DNA of 64,000 nt from Streptomyces aquilus (GTDB taxonomy: Bacteria > Actinomycetota > Actinomycetes > Streptomycetales > Streptomycetaceae), in the NCBI RefSeq assembly GCF_003955715.1, contig NZ_CP034463.1, positions 3,038,001-3,102,000 of the forward strand, read 5' to 3'. Below the pieces are notes generated by a model. That model was not told the DNA's origin and did not search any database. It worked only from the letters and a program-made list of their open reading frames with translations. The position numbers were made by a program, and so were the translations under genes. Shown here piece by piece: positions 17,706-26,215 of this stretch (positions are counted from its first letter, which is position 1; every line of letters begins with the position of its first letter).

Positions 17706-20086
17706 GCGGGCGGGCACGACTGGCGCTGTGCGCCTGGGCGGCCACCCTGATGGCGTCCTGCGCCCTGCTCCCCCTGGTCGAGCCGGCCACGTGGATCGTC
17801 CAGGCGGCCTTCCTGCTGGGCGTGCAGTCCCTGGTGGGCGCGGCGACCCGGCGGGTGCCGCTGGCCCGGCCGCTGACCGTGGCCTCGCAGGCGCTGGTCA
17901 CGCTGATGATGCTGACCCTGGTCTTCGCCCGGGAGCAGGCGGTCGCCGGGATCGTCCCCGGCCCCGAGGCCTTCCGGCACTTCGCCGACCTGCTCCAGCA
18001 GGGCAGCGACGACATCGCGCGGTACGCGATCCCGGCGCCGCTGGAGTCCGCCGGCATCCGGCTGATGATCATCGGTGGCGTCCTGGTCATCGGGCTCGCG
18101 GTGGACACCCTCGCGGTGACCTTCCGCAGCGCGGCTCCGGCCGGGCTGCCGCTGCTGGCGCTGTACTCGGTGGCCGCGGGGCTGTCCGACGGCGGCGCGG
18201 ACTGGCTGTGGTTCCTGGTCGCGGCGGCGGGCTATCTGATGCTGCTGCTCGCCGAGGGACGCGACCGGCTCTCCCAGTGGGGGCGGGTCTTCGGCGGGGC
18301 ACCGCGCACTCCCGGCGCGGAGTCCGGTGTGGTGGCCCCGGTCCGCACCGGGCGGCGCATCGGCGCGGTCGCGCTGGGGCTGGCCCTCGTGGTGCCCATC
18401 GCCCTGCCCTCGATGAGCGGCGGCCTCCTGGACGGCGTGGGCACGGGCGCGGGCGCCGGGAACGGCAGCGGGGGCACGATCTCCGCGGTGAACCCCCTGG
18501 TGTCCCTGCGCGACAACCTCAACGCGGACGACGACCGCCAGGTCCTGTCCGTGCGCTCGAACCCCGAGGCGGCCGCGAGCCAGTACCTGCGGATCGTCTC
18601 CCTGGACGACTTCGACGGCACCACCTGGAAGCCGTCCAAGCGCAGCATCGAGAAGGTTCCGGACGAGTTCCCCACCCCGCTCGGGCTCGGTGCCGACGTC
18701 CGGCGGGCCGAGATCACGACGCGGATCTCGGCGGCCGACTGGTACCAGCAGGACTGGCTGCCGATGCCGTACCCGCCGAGCGGCGTGGACGTCGACGGGA
18801 AGTGGCGCTACGAACCCGAGGGCATGACGCTGGTCGGGGACCACGGCCAGACCACGCGCGGGGCGACGTACACGGTCAGGAGCCTGGACGTGCGGCCGAC
18901 GGCCGAGCAGCTCGCCACGGCGCCGGAGCCGCCCGCGGCCCTGAAGCGCGAGTACACCGAGCTGCCGAAGTCCCTGCCCGACATCGTCACCAAGACCGCC
19001 CGTGAGGTCACCGCCGGCTCCTCGAACCACTACGAGCAGGCGGTGAAGCTCCAGGAGTACTTCACGGTGACCGGGGGCTTCCAGTACGACACCCAGGTGC
19101 AGGCGGGCAGCGGCTCGCAGGCGATCGCCCGGTTCCTGGAGAACAAGCAGGGCTTCTGCGTCCACTTCTCCTTCGCGATGGCCTCCATGGCCCGCAGCCT
19201 CGGCATCCCGGCCCGGGTCGCCGTGGGCTTCGCACCGGGTACGCCGCAGGGCGACGGTTCGGTGTCGGTGGGGCTGAAGGACGCCCACGCGTGGCCGGAG
19301 CTGTACTTCGAGGGGGTGGGCTGGACCCGCTTCGAGCCGACCCCGACCCGGGGCACGCAGCCCGAGTACACGCAGACGGAGGCCCCGGGCAGCAACCTGC
19401 CGGACACCGGCAGGCCGACGCAGTCGGCGAGCGCGGCGCCGTCCGCCGCCCCCTCCGCGAGCGAGAGCTGCACGGCGGAGCAGAAGAAGCTCGAGGCCTG
19501 CCCGAGCGAGTCCGCGGCGGCCGCGCTCATCAAGGACGACGACGGTCCGAAGTGGTACGTCCTGCTGGCCTGGGCGTTCGCCGGTCTCGCCGCCCTGGCG
19601 ATCCCGCTGGCGCCCGCGCTGTGGCGGATGCGGACCCGCGCGGTACGGCTGGGGGCGCACGGACGGACCGAGGCGGACGCCGCGCTGCACACTCTGGCGG
19701 TCTGGCTGGAACTGACGGACACGGCCTGGGACTTCGGGATCGTGCCGGACGGGTCGCAGACCCCGCGCAAGGCGGCGGCCCGGATCGTCCGGGTGGGGCA
19801 TCTCGAACCCGAGGCCGCGGCCTCGGTGCATCGTGTGGCCGAAGCGGTGGAGCAGGTCCTCTACGCGCCGCGGCCACGTCCGGTGGCGGGGCTGGCGGAG
19901 GACGTCCGGCGGGCCGTCGCCGGGCTGCGCGGTACGGCGCCGCGGGGCACGCGGCTGCGCGCGACCTTCGCCCCGCGTTCGACCGTCCGAGTGGTGTGGG
20001 CCGTCTCGGAGTGGTGGAGCGGTGTCACGGCGCGGGTGGCGGCGGCCCGGCCGACCCTGCGCAAACCGTCCGGCCAGCAGAGCTGA
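17702..20086 (+). CDS. TgpA-type membrane transglutaminase-like protein
   Basis: 794 aa. An N-terminal membrane domain of about six helices (1-245; DUF3488-like) is followed by an extracytoplasmic transglutaminase-like domain: Cys486 in QGFCVHFSFAMASMARSLG, His529 in DAHAWPELYFEG, and RFEPTP after it. A Ser/Ala/Pro-rich linker, one more helix (about 617-637, WYVLLAWAFAGLAALAIPLA) and a cytoplasmic C-terminal domain complete it. Relatives are essential in Pseudomonas (TgpA); the substrate is unknown, presumably envelope proteins or peptidoglycan. Last gene of the operon, followed by two hairpins. Confidence 0.93.
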   Translation: MSGRARLALCAWAATLMASCALLPLVEPATWIVQAAFLLGVQSLVGAATRRVPLARPLTVASQALVTLMMLTLVFAREQAVAGIVPGPEAFRHFADLLQQGSDDIARYAIPAPLESAGIRLMIIGGVLVIGLAVDTLAVTFRSAAPAGLPLLALYSVAAGLSDGGADWLWFLVAAAGYLMLLLAEGRDRLSQWGRVFGGAPRTPGAESGVVAPVRTGRRIGAVALGLALVVPIALPSMSGGLLDGVGTGAGAGNGSGGTISAVNPLVSLRDNLNADDDRQVLSVRSNPEAAASQYLRIVSLDDFDGTTWKPSKRSIEKVPDEFPTPLGLGADVRRAEITTRISAADWYQQDWLPMPYPPSGVDVDGKWRYEPEGMTLVGDHGQTTRGATYTVRSLDVRPTAEQLATAPEPPAALKREYTELPKSLPDIVTKTAREVTAGSSNHYEQAVKLQEYFTVTGGFQYDTQVQAGSGSQAIARFLENKQGFCVHFSFAMASMARSLGIPARVAVGFAPGTPQGDGSVSVGLKDAHAWPELYFEGVGWTRFEPTPTRGTQPEYTQTEAPGSNLPDTGRPTQSASAAPSAAPSASESCTAEQKKLEACPSESAAAALIKDDDGPKWYVLLAWAFAGLAALAIPLAPALWRMRTRAVRLGAHGRTEADAALHTLAVWLELTDTAWDFGIVPDGSQTPRKAAARIVRVGHLEPEAAASVHRVAEAVEQVLYAPRPRPVAGLAEDVRRAVAGLRGTAPRGTRLRATFAPRSTVRVVWAVSEWWSGVTARVAAARPTLRKPSGQQS

Positions 20087-20110
20087 GGCCGGAGGGCACG
20101 CATCACTGCC

Positions 20111-20145
20111 GAGGCCCCGGTCCGTGGGGAACGGATCGGGGCCTC
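20111..20145 (+). terminator. Rho-independent-type hairpin after the transglutaminase operon
   Basis: GAGGCCCCG (20111-20119) pairs with CGGGGCCTC (20137-20145), and the stem extends inward through TCCGT/ACGGA with one G-T wobble, around a 5-nt loop. No U-run, as usual for Streptomyces terminators. Confidence 0.7.
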
Positions 20146-20225
20146 AGCTGTGTCCACCGCTGTTCTTCAGGCGCTCACAGGGTCCCCGGAGGCGCCGGGG
20201 CCAGAGGCCTGAACAAGGGCGTGCG

Positions 20226-20262
20226 TGAGGGGGTGACCGTCCGGTGGACGGTCACCCCCTCA
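20226..20262. terminator. Bidirectional terminator between convergent genes
   Basis: Perfect 17-bp arms (20226-20242 and 20246-20262) with a 3-nt GGT loop, beginning TGAGGGGGTGACC. It lies between the plus-strand transglutaminase operon and the minus-strand DUF3040 gene, 18 bp past the latter's stop, and so probably ends transcription from both sides. Confidence 0.85.
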
Positions 20263-20279
20263 TCAGCTTTGTGGTCGAG

Positions 20280-20675
20280 CTACTGGCCGCCCTGTTCGTC
20301 GCGGCGCCGCTGCCAGCGCTGCTCGATGCGGTCCATCATGGAGCGCTTCTGCCGTGGCTGACGGCGGGCGTGCGGTCCACCTGCCGAGGGCTGCTCGCCC
20401 GGCTTGGGGGCCTTGCGCCAACCGGTCACGGCGAGTACCGCACACCCCAGCATGACGAGGAAGCCCACCACACTGAGCCAGACCTGCTTGGCGACCATTC
20501 CTGCCATGAGGAGCGCGATACCCACGAGGAAGCCCGCGACCGCCTGGTAGACCCGTCGCCGGGTGTACGTGCGCAGCCCGCTTCCCTCAAGCGCTGTCGC
20601 GAACTTGGGATCTTCGGCGTACAGCGCTCGCTCCATTTGCTCGAGCATTCGCTGCTCGTGCTCCGAGAGCGGCAC
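20280..20675 (-). CDS. DUF3040 domain membrane protein
   Basis: 131 aa. The N-terminus MPLSEHEQRMLEQMERALYA, an amphipathic helix, is the hallmark of the actinobacterial DUF3040 family. Two closely spaced membrane helices follow (about 43-63 and 66-85), then a basic, Arg/Gln-rich cytoplasmic tail with no recognisable domain. Function unknown. Expressed from the minus strand towards the shared terminator. The neighbouring methyltransferase lies 283 bp upstream on the same strand. Confidence 0.9.
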   Translation of the reverse strand: MPLSEHEQRMLEQMERALYAEDPKFATALEGSGLRTYTRRRVYQAVAGFLVGIALLMAGMVAKQVWLSVVGFLVMLGCAVLAVTGWRKAPKPGEQPSAGGPHARRQPRQKRSMMDRIEQRWQRRRDEQGGQ

Positions 20676-20958
20676 GGAGTCCTCCTCATCGTGCAGTCGC
20701 CGGGGCGACCCGGGGGGTCCCTTCAGGATAGGCAGGGAATCGCCCCCGTGAAACCCGCCCCTCTACGCCAATTGGCCAACCGGATTCCGCCATGAACGTC
20801 CCGGCCACTGAATCTTCCATTCCCCAGCAGCCGGCCCGTCATGCCGGGCGGTCTCCCTCGATCATACGGCGCTGGGCGCCCGATCGGGGGGCCTGTGGCG
20901 TACTCCATCTGCACCCAAGTCCCTGATCAGCGCGGCACCAGGACGGGGCACCCGGGCC
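20676..20958. other. Intergenic region upstream of the DUF3040 gene
   Basis: 283 bp between the methyltransferase stop and the DUF3040 start. It must carry the DUF3040 promoter. I see no clear promoter, repeat or conserved open frame in it. Confidence 0.5.
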
Positions 20959-21723
20959 TCAGGAGGTCGTCCGCGTCTCGCCGAGCACATGAAGCTGGGT
21001 GGCCACGGAGTGGAAGGCGGGGAGCTCGGCGGCCGCCTCCTCCAGCTTGAGCAGCGCCTCCAGGGCGCCGGGCTCGGTGTCGACCAGCACTCCGGGGACC
21101 AGGTCGGCGAAGACCCGTACGCCGTGCACGGCGCCGACCTCCAGGCCCGCGCCCTCGACCAGCGCGGTGAGCTGCTCGGCGGTGAAGCGCCTCGGGACGG
21201 GGTCACCGGCGCCCCATCGGCCGTTCGGGTCGGCGAGGGCCTGCTTGGCCTCCTTGAAGTGGCCGGCGAGGGCGCGGGCGAGCACGGCGCCGCCGAGGCC
21301 GGACGCGAGCAGGCTGAGGACGCCTTCGGAGCGCAGCGCGGCGACCACGTTGCGCACTCCCTCGGCGGGCTCGTCGACGTACTCCAGGACGCCGTGGCAC
21401 AGCACCGCGTCGTAGGCGCCGCGCTCGACCACGTCGAAGAGGCCGTGGGCGTCGCCCTGGACGCCCTGGACCCGGTCGGCCACGCCGGCCTCGGCGGCGC
21501 GGCGCTCCAGGGCGAAGAGCGCGTTGGGGCTGGGGTCGACGACGGTGACACGGTGGCCGAGGCGGGCGACGGGCACGGCGAAGTTGCCGCTGCCGCCCCC
21601 GGTGTCGAGCACGTCCAGGGACTCCCGGCCCGTGGCCTTGACCCGTCGTTCGAGAGCGTCCTGGAGGACCTCCCAGACCACGGCGGTACGGAGGGAGGCG
21701 CGGGGTCGCAGCGGGTCCGACAC
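20959..21723 (-). CDS. Class I SAM-dependent methyltransferase
   Basis: 254 aa. Rossmann-type methyltransferase with motif I LDTGGGSGNFAVPVA (about 39-53), the acidic end of beta-2 (VVDPSPNAL), and LCHGVLEYV at motif IV. It resembles the SmtA/CmoM-like or ubiquinone-type methyltransferase group; the acceptor is not predictable. Conserved at this place next to DUF3040 and HEPN genes in Streptomyces as far as I recall. The open frame upstream is a codon-bias extension and not included. Confidence 0.85.
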   Translation of the reverse strand: MSDPLRPRASLRTAVVWEVLQDALERRVKATGRESLDVLDTGGGSGNFAVPVARLGHRVTVVDPSPNALFALERRAAEAGVADRVQGVQGDAHGLFDVVERGAYDAVLCHGVLEYVDEPAEGVRNVVAALRSEGVLSLLASGLGGAVLARALAGHFKEAKQALADPNGRWGAGDPVPRRFTAEQLTALVEGAGLEVGAVHGVRVFADLVPGVLVDTEPGALEALLKLEEAAAELPAFHSVATQLHVLGETRTTS

Positions 21724-21954
21724 GACAGTTGACTCCTCGGCGCGGCACCGCCTCTTGCGCGGCGGAGCGAACGGGCACCCTCCCCGCCCGGGCTACGGAG
21801 GGCGAAGGGCTTCAGGCGCCTCCACCCTATTGCCTCCGTTGCCCCACCTGGTCACCTCGGGGCGGTGGCCGAGGGCACGTCTCATACGCCGGACGCGGCA
21901 CCTTGGCGGCCCCCCTTGCGCCGGCCGGTGCGGGCGCGCGTCCCGCCGGCGGTG

Positions 21955-22524
21955 TCACCCCGCGTCCGGCATGTCCCTGCTCCCTGGGTGGTCGTCGGGG
22001 TCCGGGTGGTCGGCGTCCTGGCGGGGCTGGGGCAGGACCGGCTGGAGGACCAGCATCCGCTCGACGAGGCGCAGGAACATCGCCACGTCGCGTATGAGGT
22101 CGTCGGCGTCCCGGCGGGAGGCCGCGCCCTGGATGCCGGCCTCGGCCCGGGCGCGGCGCCGGGCCCCGGCGGCGAAGAGCGCGCTCCACTCGGCGAGCTC
22201 GGGCGCTATCTCGGGGAGCACTTCCCAGGCGCTCCGGATCTTGGCGCGGCGTCGGGGCGTGGGCTCCGGGCGGCCTCGCGCGGCGAGCACGGCGGCGGCG
22301 GTGCGCAGGGCGGCGAGGTGCGCCGTCGCATAGCGCTCGTTCGGTGTCTCCAGGACGGCGGCCTCGTCGAGTCCGGCGCGGGCCTGGGCGAGCAGGTCGA
22401 GGGCGGCGGGCGGGGCCGTGGTCCGGCGCAGCACGGGGTGTACGTCGCTCGCCGGTCCGGTCAGTGAGGGGGCAGGGCCGGTGGCGCGGCGCCGGCGGGC
22501 GGCTGCTGCGTGATAGGTGGCCAT
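21955..22524 (-). CDS. HEPN-domain protein of the SAV_6107-like family
   Basis: 189 aa from an ATG with an excellent AGGAGG site 6-7 nt upstream; the frame is open much further upstream but without similarity. The helical core (about 38-160) matches the Streptomyces SAV_6107-like HEPN family: DLLAQARAGL, NERYATAHLAALRTAAAVL, then RRRAKIRSAWEVLPEIAPEL. Arg64-x4-His69 fits the Rx4-6H motif of HEPN ribonucleases, so catalysis is possible, though many HEPN proteins are inactive. The last 30 residues are Pro/Asp-rich and disordered. No partner nucleotidyltransferase gene is adjacent. Its promoter region is shared with the divergent ABC/YhgE/TetR operon. Confidence 0.8.
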   Translation of the reverse strand: MATYHAAAARRRRATGPAPSLTGPASDVHPVLRRTTAPPAALDLLAQARAGLDEAAVLETPNERYATAHLAALRTAAAVLAARGRPEPTPRRRAKIRSAWEVLPEIAPELAEWSALFAAGARRRARAEAGIQGAASRRDADDLIRDVAMFLRLVERMLVLQPVLPQPRQDADHPDPDDHPGSRDMPDAG

Positions 22525-22646
22525 GACGAACCTCCTGTCGTCTGCGTGACGGCGTTGTGGCCGTATGTGCCCATCGTGAGGTATGGCACTGACAATCCGT
22601 TCTGACCTGGGCTTTTGCTTCGATCGAAGGTTCGGGTTACTTTTGC

Positions 22647-22660
22647 ACTGACCAGTCAGT
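22647..22660. promoter_or_regulatory. Palindromic TetR-type operator before the ABC/YhgE/TetR operon
   Basis: ACTGAC and GTCAGT flank a CA centre, a 14-bp palindrome 34 bp upstream of the ABC ATPase start. This matches the size and look of TetR-family operators; the third gene of the operon encodes a TetR regulator, so autoregulation is the simple reading (inference). Confidence 0.6.
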
Positions 22661-22693
22661 TCAAAAACTTGCCACACACTCAGGGGGTGGGCT

Positions 22694-23419
22694 GTGGACG
22701 GAATCGCCGTCGCAGCCGAGAGCCTCGGGCTCAAGGGACCGCGGGGGTGGGCCTTCCGCGGCATCACCTTCGAGGCCGAGCCCGGGTCGCTCATCGCGGT
22801 CGAGGGCCCGTCGGGAACCGGCCGCACATGTCTGCTGCTCGCGCTCACCGGACGGATGAAGGCCACCGAGGGGACCGCGACCGTGGGCGGGGCGCGGCTG
22901 CCGAAGCAGCTCGGGGCGGTGCGGCGGCTGAGCGCCGTCGCCCATGTCGCCGGCGTCACCGACCTCGACCCGGCCCTCACCGTCGGGGAACACCTGCGGG
23001 AGCGGGCCCTGCTCCAGCGCCGGTTCGGGGACTCCCTGCGGGCCCTGCTGCGGCCCCGCGCGGAGCGCGCGAACGAGGCGAGGCTGCGCATCGACACCGC
23101 CCTGACCGCCGCCGGTCTCGACCGGGAGGCCCTGCCCAAGGGCTCGCGGACCGCCGTACGCGATCTGGAGCGGCTTGAGGCGCTGCGCCTGTCCCTCGCA
23201 CTCGCGCTCATCGGGCGTCCGCAACTCCTCGCCGTCGACGACGTCGACCTGAAGGTGTCGGACGCGGAACGGGCCGAGGTCTGGGCGCTGTTGAGGTCGC
23301 TCGCCGAGGCCGGGACCACGGTCGTGGCGGTGTGCAGCGAGGCTCCTGAGGGCGTTCTGACGATCGCCACCGGACAGAAGGAGGGGACCGATGCGCTCGC
23401 CGCGACTGGCCGCTCTTGA
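22694..23419 (+). CDS. ABC-transporter-like ATPase with degenerate catalytic motifs
   Basis: 241 aa with the overall order of an ABC ATPase domain, but every key motif deviates: Walker A is GPSGTGRT with Arg44 in place of Lys; the LSGGQ signature is not recognisable (around 151-165); Walker B ends VDD, with Asp183 instead of Glu; no switch His follows VVAVC. It may bind nucleotide without normal turnover. It overlaps the YhgE gene by 29 bp, with that gene's AGGAGG inside its own 3' end, so the two are coupled and probably form one membrane complex. GTG start after GGGGGTGGG. Confidence 0.8.
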   Translation: MDGIAVAAESLGLKGPRGWAFRGITFEAEPGSLIAVEGPSGTGRTCLLLALTGRMKATEGTATVGGARLPKQLGAVRRLSAVAHVAGVTDLDPALTVGEHLRERALLQRRFGDSLRALLRPRAERANEARLRIDTALTAAGLDREALPKGSRTAVRDLERLEALRLSLALALIGRPQLLAVDDVDLKVSDAERAEVWALLRSLAEAGTTVVAVCSEAPEGVLTIATGQKEGTDALAATGRS

Positions 23420-25475
23420 GCTGCGGCGCTTCGGGCGGGGCAAGCTGCCGCGCGCCGCCCTGGTGGCGCTGCTGGTGCTGCCGCTGCTCTACGGCGCCCT
23501 GTACCTGTGGTCGTTCTGGGACCCGTACGGCCGGCTCGACCGCATCCCGGTGGCGCTGGTGAACGACGACAAGGGCGCGACCGCCGACGGGAAGAAGATC
23601 ACCGCGGGCGCCGACATCACGAAGGGGCTGCTCGACAGCGACACGTTCGAGTGGCACGAGGTGAGCGCCGCCGACGCGCGCGCGGGCGTCGAGGACGGCA
23701 CGTACTACCTGTCGCTGACCGTGCCGACCGACTTCAGCGCGCGGATCGCCTCCAGCGCGGGCGACTCCCCCGAGACGGGCGCGCTCCAGGTCAGGACCAA
23801 CGACGCGAACAACTACATCGTCGGCCAGATCTCCCGCACGGTCTTCAGCGAGGTCCGTCAGGCCGCGTCGACGAAGGCGTCGCGGTCGTTCCTGGACCAG
23901 ATCTTCATCTCCTTCTCCGACATCCACGGCGCGACGGTCAAGGCCGCCAAGGGCGCCGACAAGCTGGAGACCGGCACGGTCAAGGCCGAGAAGGGCTCCA
24001 AGGACCTCGCCGACGGGCTGACGGACGCCAAGAGCGGCAGCGGCAAGCTGTCCAAGGGGCTCAAGAAGCTCGACAAGGGCGCGGGCGACCTCCAGGACGG
24101 CTCGGCGCAGGTCGCGGAGGGCACCCAGACGCTGGCCGACAAGGTCAACGGGGTCGCGGACAAGGTGGGTCCGTTCCTGAAGGACAACGAGAAGACGATC
24201 GGCGACACCGCCCAGCTGGTCGCGGACTCCGCCGGGGCGATCCGCGACAACCTCGACACCCTGGTGAAGACGGCCCCCGTCGCCGCCAAGGGCGCCCGTA
24301 CCGCCTCCGACACCCTGAACGACGTCTACAAGGCGCGCTGCGAGGACCCGGTCCTGCCGGACGGGGCCTGCGCCGACCTGAAGAAGGCCAAGGACGCCGC
24401 CGCCGACGTGGCCACGATCGCGGACGACCTGAACACCCTCGTGGACGACCAGGACGGCGACCTCAAGAAGCTCGACAAGAACCTGGCGACCCTCCAGAAG
24501 CAGGCCCAGTCCCTCGCCGACCGGGCGCCGAACCTGTCCGAGGACCTCGACGACGCCGTCTCCAAGATCAACAAGCTGAACGAGGGCGCGGGCAAGGTCG
24601 CCGCGGGCGCCAAGACGCTCCACACAGGCCTCGGCACCGCCAAGACCGGCGCCGGCGACCTGGACGAGGGCGTCGGCAAGCTCAAGACCGGCGCCCAGGA
24701 CCTCAACGGCGGCATGTTCAAGCTCGTCGACGGCACCGGGAAGCTCTCCGACGGACTGCACGACGGGGCCGGCCAGATCCCCGACTACGGCAAGGCCGAC
24801 CGCGACGAGCGCACCGGCGTCATGGCCGACCCGGTCCAGCTCGTCTCCCGGGACCTGCACCAGGCGCCCAACTACGGCACCGGCTTCGCCCCGTACTTCA
24901 TCCCGCTGTCCCTGTGGGTGGGCGCGATGGTGGCGTACATGCTGGTGGCGCCGATGAACCGGCGCGCGCTCGCGGCGGGCGCCCCGGCGTGGCGGATCGC
25001 GCTGGCGGGCTGGCTGCCGGTGGTGGCGGTCGGGGTGCTCCAGACCGTCGCCCTGATGTCGGTGCTGCACTGGGCGATCGGCCTGCAGATGGTGCGGGCG
25101 GCGGGGACCGTGGGCTTCCTGTTCCTGGTCACGGCGTGTTTCGCGGCGATCGTGCAGTGGCTCAACGCCCGCTTCGGGGCGGCGGGCCGGATCCTCGTCC
25201 TGGCCTTCCTGATGCTCCAGCTGACGTCCGCGGGCGGCACGTACCCCGTACAGACCAGCCCCGGCTTCTTCAACGCGATCCACCCCTTCCTGCCGATGAG
25301 CTACGTCGTCGAGGCGCTGCGCCGGCTCATCACGGGCGGCGGGCTCGGTCCGGTGTGGCACGCGTGCGTGGTGCTCGTCGCGTTCACCGCGGGCGCGCTC
25401 GCACTGACCGCCCTGTCGGCCCGCCGCCGCCAGGTGTGGACCCTCGACCGTCTGCACCCGGAGCTGAGCCTGTGA
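23391..25475 (+). CDS. YhgE/Pip-family ABC-2-like membrane protein
   Basis: 694 aa. One N-terminal helix (about 22-43), then VALVNDDKGA, the family's extracellular opening, followed by a long extracytoplasmic region (about 60-470) with coiled-coil-like repeats of small residues (GAKTLHTGLGTAKTGAGDLD), and five or six C-terminal helices (about 500-685) of the ABC-2 permease type. The family includes phage infection protein (Pip) of Lactococcus and proteins of ESX/type VII-like loci; substrates are unknown. ATG with AAGGAGGGG in front. Coupled to the TetR gene by GTGA (25472-25475). Confidence 0.9.
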   Translation: MRSPRLAALELRRFGRGKLPRAALVALLVLPLLYGALYLWSFWDPYGRLDRIPVALVNDDKGATADGKKITAGADITKGLLDSDTFEWHEVSAADARAGVEDGTYYLSLTVPTDFSARIASSAGDSPETGALQVRTNDANNYIVGQISRTVFSEVRQAASTKASRSFLDQIFISFSDIHGATVKAAKGADKLETGTVKAEKGSKDLADGLTDAKSGSGKLSKGLKKLDKGAGDLQDGSAQVAEGTQTLADKVNGVADKVGPFLKDNEKTIGDTAQLVADSAGAIRDNLDTLVKTAPVAAKGARTASDTLNDVYKARCEDPVLPDGACADLKKAKDAAADVATIADDLNTLVDDQDGDLKKLDKNLATLQKQAQSLADRAPNLSEDLDDAVSKINKLNEGAGKVAAGAKTLHTGLGTAKTGAGDLDEGVGKLKTGAQDLNGGMFKLVDGTGKLSDGLHDGAGQIPDYGKADRDERTGVMADPVQLVSRDLHQAPNYGTGFAPYFIPLSLWVGAMVAYMLVAPMNRRALAAGAPAWRIALAGWLPVVAVGVLQTVALMSVLHWAIGLQMVRAAGTVGFLFLVTACFAAIVQWLNARFGAAGRILVLAFLMLQLTSAGGTYPVQTSPGFFNAIHPFLPMSYVVEALRRLITGGGLGPVWHACVVLVAFTAGALALTALSARRRQVWTLDRLHPELSL

Positions 25476-26137
25476 CCTCGACGACCGACGGGCCCACGGT
25501 TGCTGTGACAATCAGGGCCATGGAAAGCAGCAGCGGCAGCACGCGCCGCGAGGCCACCCGCCAGAAGCTCTACGAGGCGGCCGTCACCCTCATCGCGGAG
25601 CAGGGCTTCTCCGCCACCACGGTCGACGAGATCGCCGAGCGGGCCGGGGTCGCGAAGGGCACCGTGTACTACAACTTCGCGAGCAAGTCCGTCCTCTTCG
25701 AGGAGCTGCTGCGGCACGGCGTGGAACTCCTCACCGCCTCCCTCAAGGAGGCGGCGGAGCGGACGGCCGCGGCGGGCGGCAGCAAGACGGACGCCCTGGA
25801 CGCGATGATCCGGGCCGGCCTGGTCTTCATCGACCGCTACCCGGCCTTCACGCAGCTGTACGTGGCCGAGCTGTGGCGTACCAACCGGGCCTGGCAGTCC
25901 ACGCTCATGGTGGTCCGTCAGCAGGCGGTGGCGGTGGTCGAGAACGTGCTGCGCGAGGGCATCGAGGGCGGCGAGTTCCACGAGGCCATCGACGTGTCCC
26001 TGACCGCGTCCGCGCTCGTCGGCATGGTGCTGGTGGCCGCGCTGGACTGGAAGGCGTTCCAGCCGGAACGCTCGCTGGACGACGTCCACTCGGCGCTGTC
26101 GCGGCTGTTGCAGGGCCGGGTGAGCGGCCGGGGCTGA
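25472..26137 (+). CDS. TetR-family transcriptional regulator
   Basis: Up to 221 aa. The N-terminal DNA-binding domain is typical: ATRQKLYEAAVTLIAEQGF, then TTVDEIAERAGVAKGTVYYNFASKSVLFEELL. The C-terminal helical domain (about 95-210) is the ligand site; ligand unknown. The GTG at 25472 overlaps the yhgE stop and fits coupling; ATG 25520 would remove 16 unconserved residues and is nearly as likely. It presumably represses its own operon through the palindrome at 22647-22660. Confidence 0.93.
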   Translation: MTSTTDGPTVAVTIRAMESSSGSTRREATRQKLYEAAVTLIAEQGFSATTVDEIAERAGVAKGTVYYNFASKSVLFEELLRHGVELLTASLKEAAERTAAAGGSKTDALDAMIRAGLVFIDRYPAFTQLYVAELWRTNRAWQSTLMVVRQQAVAVVENVLREGIEGGEFHEAIDVSLTASALVGMVLVAALDWKAFQPERSLDDVHSALSRLLQGRVSGRG

Positions 26138-26165
26138 GGCGCGGCACGCGCGCGTAGACACGAAA

Positions 26166-26215
26166 GCGCCGGTCCGCTGTGGCCGCGTCCCCCGCGGGCC
26201 ACCTCGAACCGGCGC
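26166..26215 (+). terminator. Hairpin after the TetR gene
   Basis: GCGCCGGT (26166-26173) pairs with ACCGGCGC (26208-26215); the flanks CACGAAA/TTCTCGTG and the inner GGCC/GGCC stretch lengthen the stem. It sits about 30 bp after the TetR stop, so it likely ends the ABC/YhgE/TetR transcript. Confidence 0.7.

Noticed and set aside
17045..19831. Long open antisense frame (over 900 codons) across DUF58 and transglutaminase genes
   Set aside because: Shadow of strong GC bias at codon position three; composition is Arg/Ala/Gly/Pro-rich with no domain, and the plus-strand genes are clear.
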